Shown: piece after piece, positions 9,284 to 17,937 of the stretch
Layout of the letters: every line of letters starts with the position of its first letter
Position numbering within the stretch: the stretch's first letter is position 1
DNA from: DAHUXN01 sp963811805
Lineage (GTDB): Bacteria > Acidobacteriota > Terriglobia > Acidiferrales > UBA7541
DNA: 64,000 nt
Direction: 5' to 3'
Assembly (NCBI GenBank): GCA_963811805.1
Contig: CAWESU010000001.1
Location: 310,001 to 374,000 of the forward strand
Translations under genes and position numbers: made by a program
The notes under the pieces: generated by a model
What the model was told of the DNA's origin: nothing
The model's database searches: none
The model's input: only the letters and a program-made list of their open reading frames with translations

Positions 9284-9925
9284 TCAGAAAATGGTGCGGC
9301 TCCCCGGAATCAAACGCCCTGCGCGAATCTCTTGCCACGTGAATACCACGCGATGAATCACGGTCAGCGTGGACAATGTCGCGATGACCCAAAGCACCGG
9401 CGCCATTCTCCAAAACGCTCCGCCGATGATGAGGAGGACGAGCCGTTCCGGCCGCTCCATAAAACCTACTTTGCACAGCGGAATCAGCGATTCGGCGCGG
9501 GCGCGCGAATAGCTGACCATGAAGGAACTGGCCATGGCGACCGCCGCGAGACCCATGTAAAACGGTCGGCTGATCAGCGTGTAGTGAACGACCAGGCCCA
9601 TGTACAGGCCCAAATCGGAGTAACGGTCGAGCGTCGAATCGAGAAAGGCGCCGAACGCCGTCGCACGGCCGGCGCGACGCGCCACCTGCCCGTCGGCCAT
9701 GTCGAGGAATCCCGCGAGGAAAAGAATCGCAGCCGCGCCGCGAAATTCGCCGTACGCAAACAGAATCGCGGCCCAAACGTTCACAACCATTCCCACAACG
9801 GTCAGAACGTTTGGCGTGATGCCTGTCGCGGCGAGCACTTTCACGACGCGGTCCAGCAGCCAGCCCGCACCGGAGCCAATCCAGTGGGTTACCGGCTGCC
9901 AGATGGGCTTTTTGGCGTCTTCCAT
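9284..9925 (-). CDS. CDP-alcohol phosphatidyltransferase family protein
   Basis: This 213-aa integral membrane enzyme joins a CDP-activated lipid to an alcohol to make a phospholipid headgroup linkage. It shows the complete catalytic signature DGx2ARx8Gx3Dx3D: D78, G79, A82, R83, G92, D96 and D100. Several hydrophobic segments surround it, as in phosphatidylglycerophosphate or phosphatidylinositol-phosphate synthases. ATG 9925 was chosen; the 30 upstream in-frame residues are Arg/Cys-rich and unlike the family. The stop codon begins at the base after the PlsC stop, so the two genes converge with zero spacing. This suggests a shared lipid-assembly role. The alcohol acceptor is unknown. Confidence 0.88.
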   Translation of the reverse strand: MEDAKKPIWQPVTHWIGSGAGWLLDRVVKVLAATGITPNVLTVVGMVVNVWAAILFAYGEFRGAAAILFLAGFLDMADGQVARRAGRATAFGAFLDSTLDRYSDLGLYMGLVVHYTLISRPFYMGLAAVAMASSFMVSYSRARAESLIPLCKVGFMERPERLVLLIIGGAFWRMAPVLWVIATLSTLTVIHRVVFTWQEIRAGRLIPGSRTIF

Positions 9926-9990
9926 AATTGTAAAATCATACGACAAGCTGCAAAGGTGCCTCAAGCGGCAATGCAGCCCCGTGTTCCGGC

Positions 9991-10038
9991 AACGAAGGCC
10001 GCGCGATTCTGGCAAGAGAGCGCGGCCCGATTTTCGTT
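9991..10038 (-). terminator. Inverted repeat downstream of the VPS10-like gene
   Basis: Perfect 8-bp arms GGCCGCGC (9997-10004) and GCGCGGCC (10020-10027), with outer AACGAA (9991-9996) and TTCGTT (10033-10038), can fold just after the minus-strand stop at 10041. The T-rich tail on the minus strand is weak, so intrinsic termination is plausible but not certain. Confidence 0.45.
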
Positions 10039-10040
10039 GT

Positions 10041-13000
10041 TTACATCGAGCTTTGATTCGACGCGCCGGGCGCCGGCAAAGTCACTCCGATGGCCGGAAT
10101 ATTCGCGTTGCGAATTTGACGGTTGAGGTCAACGAGGTCCTTGTCCTTCAACTGGCGATAGGTCGCCAATTGCTCGTCGAGCTGTTTATTGAGGACGTCG
10201 AACACCTCGCGTGCGCTCTGCGTCGGCGCCGCGTCGGTGCTATCGACAGTGCTGGTGAGCGCCAGCATCTGGTCGGCGATCATGACCGGGTAATTGAGCG
10301 GATCCTCGCCGGACTGTGACTTAGGCTGAATCAGCGCGTCCTCCACGGCCGTGAATTTCTTGTCGAGCTCTTTGGCCGCATCGGCCGCGCCCTTTGCCTT
10401 GTCGTTTCCGGCAAGCCGCTTTTCGAGCGCATCCAGTTGGGCATGGATTTCGCGGATCTGATTCACGGCATCGTGCGCCTCGGTGATGCGGGCATTGATC
10501 TGCAGGCTGAAGTCGAGCTGCTTCTGCAAATCATCCGCGGAAACCTGAATGCGCGGATCCTCTTCCACGTGCACCGGAGCCGTGTAAGCGTGTCCGTCGA
10601 CAGTAAGCTTCACCTGATAATCGCCCGGCACGGCCAGCGGCCCCATCTCGAAGCCACCCCAAGCTACTGCACCCGGCACGCGCGTCGGTGCTTCGTAGCG
10701 CAAATCCCACTGGAAACGATTCATACCCGCCTTTGCGGGAAGAGATGAATGGCCGCCACCGAAGAAGGCTGCGAATGGGCTTTCCGTCCCTCCCGGCTCG
10801 CTCTTGCTCGAGTATTTCCGAATCGCTTTGCCCTTCGAATCCAGAATCTCGAGCGTGATGGGATTCTTCGGAACCGCCTTCAGCGTGTAATCGATGATCG
10901 CGCCCGACGGAGGATTTTCGCCTGCGGCGACTCCCCCCGGAAGATGGAACCCGAACCCACGGAAGCGATACGCCGTTTCGGGTTTGAATAAATAAGCGTC
11001 CTCGCTCGTCTGCTCCGAAGTCATCTGGCGCAGCGGCGAAATGTCGTCGAGGATCCAGAACGCGCGGCCGTGCGTGGCCACAATCAAATCATTGCCGTGG
11101 ACCATCAGGTCATGAACCGGCACGGTCGGCAAATTCGCTTGCAGCGACTGCCAGTTCGCGCCGTCATCAAAGGAAACCCAAACGCCCGTTTCCGTGCCGG
11201 CAAAGAGCAGCCCCTTGCGAACCATGTCCTCGCGAATCGCGTGAGTGAAAACATTGTCCGGCAAGCCGCCCGTGATTTTCGTCCACGTCTTCCCGTAATC
11301 CGTGGTCTTGTAAAGATAAGGATGAAAATCATCCCAGCGGCTGCGGTCCGCCGCCATATAGGCGGTTCCGGCATCGTACGGAGACGGATCGATCAAATCG
11401 ATGCGGCTCCAGGCCGGGATATCCGCGGGCGTGACGTCCGACCAAGATTTGCCGCCGTCGCGCGTCACGTGAACCAGGCCGTCATCGCTGCCCGCCCAGA
11501 TCAGCCCGCGTTCGAGCGGCGATTCGGCCACGGCGAAGAGCGTGTCGTAGTATTCCACGCTGGTGTTGTCCTGCTCGAGCGGGCCGCCGGAGGAACCTTG
11601 CTTGCTCTTGTCGTTGCGCGTCAGATCAGGACTGATAATTGTCCACGTGCTTCCCTGGTCCGTGCTCTTGAACAGCACTTGGGCGCCGAAATAAATCGTG
11701 TGTGAGTCAAACGGCGACATTTCAATTGGCGCAGTCCACTGGAAGCGATACTTCGTGTCGATGGCGCCATGTCCCATTGGATTCAAAGGCCAAGGCGAAA
11801 TATCCCGCTCCGTGCCATTCGCCTTATCGTATCTGGTGATTAATCCGCTGTACGAGCCGGCATAAACAACATTCGGATCCTTCGGATCGGGAATCACAAA
11901 TCCGCTTTCGCCACCGCCGACGTCATACCAATCCGAGTCTGTAATCGTGCCCGAATCGGTGCGGCTTGCGATGGCCACGGTGCTGTTGTCCTGCTGCGCG
12001 CCATAGACGTAGTAGTTGAAGCGCTCGTCCGTGGCCACGTGATAGAACTCCGCGGTGGGTTGATTGTCCTCCGTCGACCAGGACTTTCCTCCGTCCTCTG
12101 AAATCGTTGCACCGCCATCGTCGCATTCAATCATGCGATCCGTGTTGGTGGGATCGATCCACAGATCGTGACGGTCTCCATGCGGCGCATTGATATCGCT
12201 GAACGTCTGCCCGCCGTCGGTCGAACGGGACATTCCGGTGTTGAGGATGTACAGCGTGTCGGTCTGTTTCGGATCTGCGAAGATGTGCATGAAATACCAT
12301 GCGCGCTGCGTGAAATCGTGATTGCCATTGATGAATTGCCAGTTCTCGCCGCCGTCATCGGAGCGATAAAGCCCGCGCTTATCCGCTTCGATCAGCGCAT
12401 ACACACGCTCGCCATTCGCGCCGACCGCTATTCCGACTCGTCCGAGCACGCCGGTGGGCAGGCCGTTGCCTCCCAGGTGTCTCCACGTGGCGCCGCCGTC
12501 GATGGATTTGTAGATTCCGCTGCCTGGTCCGCCGCTGATGAATCCCCACGGCGTCCGCTCTTCCTGATACATCGCGGCGTAGAGCGTGTGTGAATTATCC
12601 GCGGCGAAGGTCAGGTCGACGGCGCCAGTCTTGTCATCTTTGTACAGCACTTTCTGCCACGTTTTTCCGCCGTCCGCCGAACGGAATACGCCACGCTCCA
12701 CGTTTGGCCCGAAGGCGTGGCCGATGGCCGCGACAAAAACGATGTTCGAGTCGTGCGGGTCAACTAGGATCTTCGCGATATGCCGCGTGTCGTCAAGACC
12801 GATGTGCGTCCACGTCTTGCCGCCGTCGACCGACTTATACATTCCGTCGCCATAGGACATATCGCCCCGCAGGCAAGGTTCGCCCGTGCCGACGTAGATC
12901 ACATTCGGATCGTTTGGATCCACGGCAATCGCGCCAATCGACGCAACTGATTGATGCTCAAAAATCGGTAGCCAGGAGATTCCCGCGTCGGTCGTCTTCC

Positions 13001-13223
13001 ACACGCCTCCAGCGACAGAGCCAAAATAGAAAATGTTCGGATTGCCCGCCACACCAGCGACCGCCTCCGTGCGGCCTCCGCGAAACGGCCCGATCAGCCG
13101 CCATTTCATTCCGGCGATGGAATCCTTGGTGAGCGTCTGCGCATTCGCAGAAAGCCCAGCGACCAACGCGCCAAGCATCACAACAACGACAGCAATCCAA
13201 CGAACACGCATCCTGGCTCGCAT
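10041..13223 (-). CDS. Secreted VPS10/sortilin-like beta-propeller protein
   Basis: This ~1060-aa exported protein belongs to the VPS10-domain/BNR-repeat group, often labelled glycosyl hydrolase although no catalytic activity is shown. The N-terminus has Arg residues, a hydrophobic core and an AxA-type site (SANAQ), a normal Sec signal. Many Asp-box repeats are visible, of the form S-x-D-G-G-x-T-W, running through the first ~700 residues. A beta-rich region follows (FGGGHSSLPAKAGMNRF...), then a helical, coiled-coil-like Ala/Lys/Asp-rich C-terminus. ATG 13223 was chosen: AGGAGG lies 6 nt upstream, whereas ATG 13229 touches that box. It is probably periplasmic or extracellular and binds a polymer or peptide. 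Function unproven. Confidence 0.82.
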   Translation of the reverse strand: MRARMRVRWIAVVVVMLGALVAGLSANAQTLTKDSIAGMKWRLIGPFRGGRTEAVAGVAGNPNIFYFGSVAGGVWKTTDAGISWLPIFEHQSVASIGAIAVDPNDPNVIYVGTGEPCLRGDMSYGDGMYKSVDGGKTWTHIGLDDTRHIAKILVDPHDSNIVFVAAIGHAFGPNVERGVFRSADGGKTWQKVLYKDDKTGAVDLTFAADNSHTLYAAMYQEERTPWGFISGGPGSGIYKSIDGGATWRHLGGNGLPTGVLGRVGIAVGANGERVYALIEADKRGLYRSDDGGENWQFINGNHDFTQRAWYFMHIFADPKQTDTLYILNTGMSRSTDGGQTFSDINAPHGDRHDLWIDPTNTDRMIECDDGGATISEDGGKSWSTEDNQPTAEFYHVATDERFNYYVYGAQQDNSTVAIASRTDSGTITDSDWYDVGGGESGFVIPDPKDPNVVYAGSYSGLITRYDKANGTERDISPWPLNPMGHGAIDTKYRFQWTAPIEMSPFDSHTIYFGAQVLFKSTDQGSTWTIISPDLTRNDKSKQGSSGGPLEQDNTSVEYYDTLFAVAESPLERGLIWAGSDDGLVHVTRDGGKSWSDVTPADIPAWSRIDLIDPSPYDAGTAYMAADRSRWDDFHPYLYKTTDYGKTWTKITGGLPDNVFTHAIREDMVRKGLLFAGTETGVWVSFDDGANWQSLQANLPTVPVHDLMVHGNDLIVATHGRAFWILDDISPLRQMTSEQTSEDAYLFKPETAYRFRGFGFHLPGGVAAGENPPSGAIIDYTLKAVPKNPITLEILDSKGKAIRKYSSKSEPGGTESPFAAFFGGGHSSLPAKAGMNRFQWDLRYEAPTRVPGAVAWGGFEMGPLAVPGDYQVKLTVDGHAYTAPVHVEEDPRIQVSADDLQKQLDFSLQINARITEAHDAVNQIREIHAQLDALEKRLAGNDKAKGAADAAKELDKKFTAVEDALIQPKSQSGEDPLNYPVMIADQMLALTSTVDSTDAAPTQSAREVFDVLNKQLDEQLATYRQLKDKDLVDLNRQIRNANIPAIGVTLPAPGASNQSSM

Positions 13224-13569
13224 GCACATCCTCCTAGAAACGATTAAATTCGAAAGGAAAACGGTCCACACCCTTCACGCCACAACATTAGCGGTTTGGC
13301 GCCGCAGGGACCTGCATGTATACCGCATTGGCGCGAAAAAATGAACGCAGAAATACTACCGAGCATCGTAGTTGAACATCCAAGTTTTCTCGCGAACAAA
13401 GCATTGTTGGCGCGAACTCCACAGAGGCGGCGTGGTCGGACGGCACGTTACACAAATCTTGTGTCAGGCGGAACGCTGTGAAACGCGCAGCCAGCCTCGG
13501 CCGTCTGTACGTGCAGTTTGCGTGGATGCGGCCCGTTTCAGTACACTCACACCTTCGCCGGAGGAAATC
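13224..13569. other. 346-bp divergent intergenic region
   Basis: This interval separates the minus-strand VPS10-like gene from the plus-strand S9 peptidase. It should hold both promoters. Only weak matches were seen (for example TTGCGT at ~13517 with TACACT 18 bp further on); short open frames here have no Shine-Dalgarno support or recognisable product. The GGAGG box of the S9 gene ends about 5 nt before ATG 13570. Confidence 0.4.
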
Positions 13570-16050
13570 ATGAGGTCCATCGATTCTTGCAGCTTCATCT
13601 GTCAGTTGAGACGAGCCGCGTGCTGCCTGACGCTCGCTCTGATTGCGGCCGCGCCTAGCCTCTTCGCGCAAACCACGTATCAGAAGCCGTCGAAGGAAAT
13701 TGTTGACGTCTTGCTTGCGCCGGCGCCACCGATGGCCTTCGTCAGTCCGCAAGGCGACGAGATTCTTCTCGCCGAGCCGGTGCGCTACCCGCCGATTTCT
13801 GAACTCGCCCGGCCCATGCTGCGCATCGCGGGCGTACGCATGGACCCGGCGAATTTTGGCGAGCACGACCCGCCGCGCCTGATCCATCTCTCGATTGTCA
13901 GAGTTTCCGACGGACACGCGCGGCCGATTGGCTTTCCGGCGGGCGAGGGTTTTGGCCGGCCCGAATGGGCTCCGGACGGTAAACATTTTTTCCTGACACT
14001 CACAGCCGATAAATCCGTCGAGCTGTGGATAGGAGACGCGGCCGCGGCGACGATCCATCGCGTTCCGGGAGTCGCGATTAATTCGACTCTGGTTGTACCA
14101 TTTCCGCCGACGGCCGCTCCCTGTACTTGGGCGCCAGGCAGCAACGACCTGCTTTGCCGGACGGTTCCCGCGAATTATGGCCGCCCGCCCGCCGCGCCGC
14201 GCGTCCCCGAAGGACCCATCGTTCAGGAAAGCTTTGGCAAGGCCGCGCCCGCGCCGACGTTTGAAGACCTGCTCGCCAGCCCGCGCGACGAGCAGCTTTT
14301 CGACTACTACGCGACGTCGCAGCTTGCGTTCATCGACATCGCCACGGGCAAAGTGACTCCTGTGGGCAAGCCGGGAATTTTCGAAACCTCGGAGCTCGCG
14401 CCGAACGGGCGCTTCATCCTGGTCTCGCGCATCCATCACCCGTATTCCTACGTCCGGCCATTCAACGATTTCGCGCACAATGTGGAAGTCTGGGACCGCA
14501 ACGGGCGCGTCGCGTACAAGCTCGCCGACATTCCGCTGCAGGAAACGATTCCCATCGCCGGCGTGGCCACCGGGCCGCGCGATTATGAATGGCAGCCGAG
14601 CGCGCCGGCAACGCTCACCTGGGTGGAAGCCCTCGACGGCGGTAATCCGCGCGCAAAGGCTGACCATCGCGACAAAGTCATGTGGATTTCCGCGCCGTTT
14701 ACTTCCGAGCCCGCTGAGCTGACGGAAATGGAGTTTCGCCTGACGCGAATTTCCTGGGGCGAGCGCGGAGATTTTGCCATTCTGAGCGAACTCGACGTCA
14801 GCCGCTCGTGGGAGCGCACCTGGTTCCTGAATCCTCAGGATCCGTCCGCCAAGCCGCGCCTGGCATGGGAAATGAACGAAGCGGAGCGCTACAAGAATCC
14901 CGGCCTGCCCCTTACGCATTTGCTCGCCAATGGCCACGCGGCCGTCGTGCAGCAGGGTGATAATATTTTTCTCGCCGGCGACGGCGCGTCGCCCGAAGGC
15001 GACCGGCCGTTCTTAGATCGTTTCAACACGCAAACGCTGCAAGCCGATCGCGTGTTTCACTGCGACGACAAGAGCTACGAAACCGTGGTGGCCCTGGCGT
15101 CGCCGGACGGCTCAAAATTCGTCACCCACCACGAAACGACGACCGATCCTCCGAACTATTTTCTGCGCACCGCGGGAGACGATTCCGCGCGCGCCCTTTC
15201 GCATTACGCCGACCCCACGCCGCAATTGCGCAACATCCACAAAGAGCTGGTCACCTACACGCGCGCCGACGGCGTGCCGCTTTCCATGACCGTTTATCTG
15301 CCCCCCGATTACCAGCAGGGCCAGCGCTATCCCGCCGCTGTGTGGGCGTATCCCCGCGAGTATACGAACGCGCAAGTGGCGGGCGAAGTGGAGGGCTCGC
15401 CCTACCGCTTCACAGAATTCACAGGCCTTTCCTCCCTGTGGTTTTTGCTCGACGGCTACGTAGTGCTCGATGGCCCTACCATGCCGGTCATCGGCCCGCC
15501 GCGAACCGCCAACGATACCTACGTCGAACAAATCGTCTCCAGCGCCAAAGCAGCCATCGACAAGGCCGCAGATATGGGAATTGTCGATCCCGGTCGTGTC
15601 GGCGTCGGCGGGCACAGCTACGGTGCGTTCATGACTGCCAATCTGCTCGCACATTCCGACCTGTTCCGTGCCGGCGTGGCGCGCAGCGGCGCGTACAACC
15701 GCACGCTGACGCCGTTCGGTTTTCAAAACGAGCGCCGCTCATTCTGGGACGCGTCCGACATTTATTTCAAAATGTCGCCGTTCATGTACGCCAACAAAAT
15801 CCACGCGCCGATTCTGCTGATTCACGGCATGGCGGACAACAATTCCGGCACGTTCCCGATCCAATCGGAGAGAATGTACATGGCGCTCAAAGGCAACGGC
15901 GCGTCGGTGCGTTATGTGCAATTGCCCGACGAAGCGCACGGCTACCAGGCGCGCGAATCCATCGAGGACATGATCTGGGAGATGCTTCGTTGGTTCGACA
16001 CGTACGTGAAGCCGGCGACGCCAGTGACGCCCGCGACACCGGCCCAGTAG
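13570..16050 (+). CDS. Secreted S9 peptidase, glutamyl endopeptidase-like (S9D)
   Basis: This 826-aa exported serine peptidase resembles the S9D/glutamyl endopeptidase group. It has a signal peptide (hydrophobic LTLALIAAAPSLFAQ, about residues 20-34), a long beta-propeller region, then an alpha/beta-hydrolase domain from ~560. The triad is visible: Ser683 in GGHSYGAF, Asp in HGMADNNSG (~754) and His in DEAHGY (~788). ATG 13570 has GGAGG about 5 nt upstream; a longer frame from 13372 lacks such a site. It probably degrades peptides in the periplasm or outside the cell. It is intact, in contrast to the S9 gene at 3487. Confidence 0.88.
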   Translation: MRSIDSCSFICQLRRAACCLTLALIAAAPSLFAQTTYQKPSKEIVDVLLAPAPPMAFVSPQGDEILLAEPVRYPPISELARPMLRIAGVRMDPANFGEHDPPRLIHLSIVRVSDGHARPIGFPAGEGFGRPEWAPDGKHFFLTLTADKSVELWIGDAAAATIHRVPGVAINSTLVVPFPPTAAPCTWAPGSNDLLCRTVPANYGRPPAAPRVPEGPIVQESFGKAAPAPTFEDLLASPRDEQLFDYYATSQLAFIDIATGKVTPVGKPGIFETSELAPNGRFILVSRIHHPYSYVRPFNDFAHNVEVWDRNGRVAYKLADIPLQETIPIAGVATGPRDYEWQPSAPATLTWVEALDGGNPRAKADHRDKVMWISAPFTSEPAELTEMEFRLTRISWGERGDFAILSELDVSRSWERTWFLNPQDPSAKPRLAWEMNEAERYKNPGLPLTHLLANGHAAVVQQGDNIFLAGDGASPEGDRPFLDRFNTQTLQADRVFHCDDKSYETVVALASPDGSKFVTHHETTTDPPNYFLRTAGDDSARALSHYADPTPQLRNIHKELVTYTRADGVPLSMTVYLPPDYQQGQRYPAAVWAYPREYTNAQVAGEVEGSPYRFTEFTGLSSLWFLLDGYVVLDGPTMPVIGPPRTANDTYVEQIVSSAKAAIDKAADMGIVDPGRVGVGGHSYGAFMTANLLAHSDLFRAGVARSGAYNRTLTPFGFQNERRSFWDASDIYFKMSPFMYANKIHAPILLIHGMADNNSGTFPIQSERMYMALKGNGASVRYVQLPDEAHGYQARESIEDMIWEMLRWFDTYVKPATPVTPATPAQ

Positions 16051-16063
16051 CGAGTGACACTCA

Positions 16064-17239
16064 ATGGCTAGCGGAATGATGAAGACAGGACGAGTCTCGT
16101 GTCTGCTCGCGATGCTGATTCTCGCGGCGTTTTGTGCGGCATGTTTCCGGCCCGCAGCGAAACTCGATGATTCCTGGAGCCCGAAGGCCGCGGCCACATA
16201 CCTCGATAAACGCGAGAGCACATGGTCGGCATGGCCACACGCGGCGCGCGATCGCGGAACTTTTTGCGTCTCTTGTCACACTGCGATGCCGTATGCCTTG
16301 GCGCGGCAGGCCGTCGATTCTGCCCTCCATAACGCAAACCCCGCGCCAGACGAACGCAACCTCGTCGAAGACGTCACGAAGCGTGTGCGCCTTTGGAAGG
16401 AGATCGAGCCGTACTATAAGAGCCAGCCGGACCAATCCCGCGGAACGGAAGCGATCCTAAACGCCCTGATTCTGGCAAACAATGACGCTCGGAGCGGGAA
16501 GCTCAGCGAGGAGACGCAACTCGCCTTCGACGAAATGTGGTCCTTGCAACAGGACACCGGCCCAGAGCGCGGCGCGTGGCAGTGGATTGAATTTAACAAC
16601 GAACCTTGGGAAGCCTACGATTCGCCGTTCTACGGCGCCACGCTGGCGGCAGTAGCCGTGGGCTTGGCCCCTGAAAATTACCGTTCGGCTCCGCAAATAC
16701 AGCAGAATCTCAAACTGCTGAGCGACTACTTCAATCGCGAATATCAGACGCAGACATTGCTGAATCGCATATCGCTCTTGTGGGCGTCCGCGAAGGTCCC
16801 GGGCATCTTGAACGCGGAGCAGCAACAATCCATCGTCGGCGAAATTTTCGGTAAACAACAGGCGGATGGCGGCTGGTCCGCTTCTTCATTGGTTGGAACC
16901 TGGAAGCGCAAAGATAGGACGCCGCTGGTCGTGAGCAGCGATGGATATGCAACGGGATTGATCACCTATGTGCTGCAACAAGCGGGCGTTTCACGGGACA
17001 ACGTTCACGTGAGCTCTGGCCTTTTGTGGCTCGCGCGCAATCAAACGTGGTGGAACGGCGACTGGAAAGCTTATTCGCTAAACAAACGGCGCCTCAATCC
17101 ATTTGCGAATCCAGCCGGCTTTATGGATGATGCGGCGACGGCCTATGCCGTGCTCGCTCTAACTCAAGCCGATCTTCAGCCTCAAGCAAACGGTCAACGC
17201 GCTGCGAGCGCCAGCCATGTACAGCCGGTTCGAAAGTAG
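16064..17239 (+). CDS. Exported alpha/alpha-toroid-like protein with one CxxCH motif
   Basis: This 391-aa protein of unproven function follows the S9D peptidase by 13 bp. The N-terminus is signal-like (LLAMLILAAFCAACF); the CAAC stretch could be a non-standard lipobox. Residues 68-72 are CVSCH, a single c-type haem attachment motif followed by a possible distal Met (TAM). The remainder is helical with recurring QW-like elements such as KQQADGGWSASSL and DAATAYAVLALT. These recall the squalene-cyclase/prenyltransferase alpha6-alpha6 barrel. No DxDD catalytic acid motif of hopene cyclases was found, so cyclase activity is doubtful. Starts at 16076 and 16079 are also possible. Base composition is slightly lower in GC than its neighbours. 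Confidence 0.7.
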   Translation: MASGMMKTGRVSCLLAMLILAAFCAACFRPAAKLDDSWSPKAAATYLDKRESTWSAWPHAARDRGTFCVSCHTAMPYALARQAVDSALHNANPAPDERNLVEDVTKRVRLWKEIEPYYKSQPDQSRGTEAILNALILANNDARSGKLSEETQLAFDEMWSLQQDTGPERGAWQWIEFNNEPWEAYDSPFYGATLAAVAVGLAPENYRSAPQIQQNLKLLSDYFNREYQTQTLLNRISLLWASAKVPGILNAEQQQSIVGEIFGKQQADGGWSASSLVGTWKRKDRTPLVVSSDGYATGLITYVLQQAGVSRDNVHVSSGLLWLARNQTWWNGDWKAYSLNKRRLNPFANPAGFMDDAATAYAVLALTQADLQPQANGQRAASASHVQPVRK

Positions 17240-17280
17240 GCCGACGAAATTGTTGAAAAATGAAAAGATGGGAGACGACC

Positions 17281-17568
17281 ATGCATAAGGAAATTCTAGT
17301 GCCTTTGAATGAACTAAAATCTATCGAAGTAACGTGCCCACATTGCGGTGTGAAGTTTTGCTTTGACATGCTCGCCAAAACCTTCGCAGGAGTTCCTTCT
17401 ACATGTACCCGATGTAACCGGGATTGGTTTCCCGGTCAGGGCAAACCGTTGCTACTTGCCAATTTCCGAGATGCAGTGTCCCAGTTAGATAGCGTTCGGG
17501 CATGTTTTCGGATCGGCGGACAGCCCGATCTCATTTCACAGATTACAACAATGGCAGAAGGGGACTGA
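17281..17568 (+). CDS. Small zinc-ribbon protein, unknown function
   Basis: This 95-aa soluble protein has paired cysteines CPHC (C19, C22) and CTRC (C42, C45) plus C27, forming a probable zinc ribbon. No catalytic motif or further domain is recognised. ATG 17281 was chosen because GGGAG sits 6 nt upstream; ATG 17260 is in frame without such a box. Codon use is visibly more AT-rich than in the surrounding genes (for example AAA, ATT and TTT codons in the first 30 residues). This may mark a laterally acquired or weakly expressed gene. It lies ~100 bp before the tRNA-Leu on the other strand. Confidence 0.6.
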   Translation: MHKEILVPLNELKSIEVTCPHCGVKFCFDMLAKTFAGVPSTCTRCNRDWFPGQGKPLLLANFRDAVSQLDSVRACFRIGGQPDLISQITTMAEGD

Positions 17569-17671
17569 ATCTAGGCTCACAGCGGTCGATTGCTTCAGAC
17601 GAAACGACGGGTACAAAGAAGGTACGCGGGAAAGGGCTGCGCCCTAACCGAGTGTAACCATCAAGAAAAAT

Positions 17672-17757
17672 TGGTACCCGGGGTGGGAGTTGAACCCACA
17701 CGGCCTTGCGGCCTGAGGATTTTAAGTCCTCTGCGTATGCCATTCCGCCACCCGGGC
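17672..17757 (-). tRNA. tRNA-Leu (anticodon TAA)
   Basis: The reverse complement folds as a class II tRNA. The acceptor arm GCCCGGG (17757-17751) pairs with CCCGGGT (17682-17676), with one terminal G-U. The anticodon loop CTTAAAA carries TAA. There is a long variable arm (GGCCGCAAGGCC) and a T-arm GTGGG-TTCAACT-CCCAC. The discriminator A and an encoded CCA end at 17672. The length of 86 nt fits tRNA-Leu. Confidence 0.93.
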
Positions 17758-17937
17758 GCCGATGCAGAAAGGCTATCTTACTGAATCGCGCGCCGCAATA
17801 TCGACGACCGCACGAAATGCGCCGCTTGCCATTTCCCGACGTAGCCGAGCAGAAGCGCGCCATTCGGACTCGGAAAATAGATCGGGGCGGAAGCGCCTTC
17901 GCGCTCCAGCCCCGGATCGAAGAATCGCCCTTGTTTT

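Noticed and set aside
17600..17760. tRNA-linked attachment site of an integrated element
   Set aside because: No direct repeat of the tRNA end and no integrase were found in the window.
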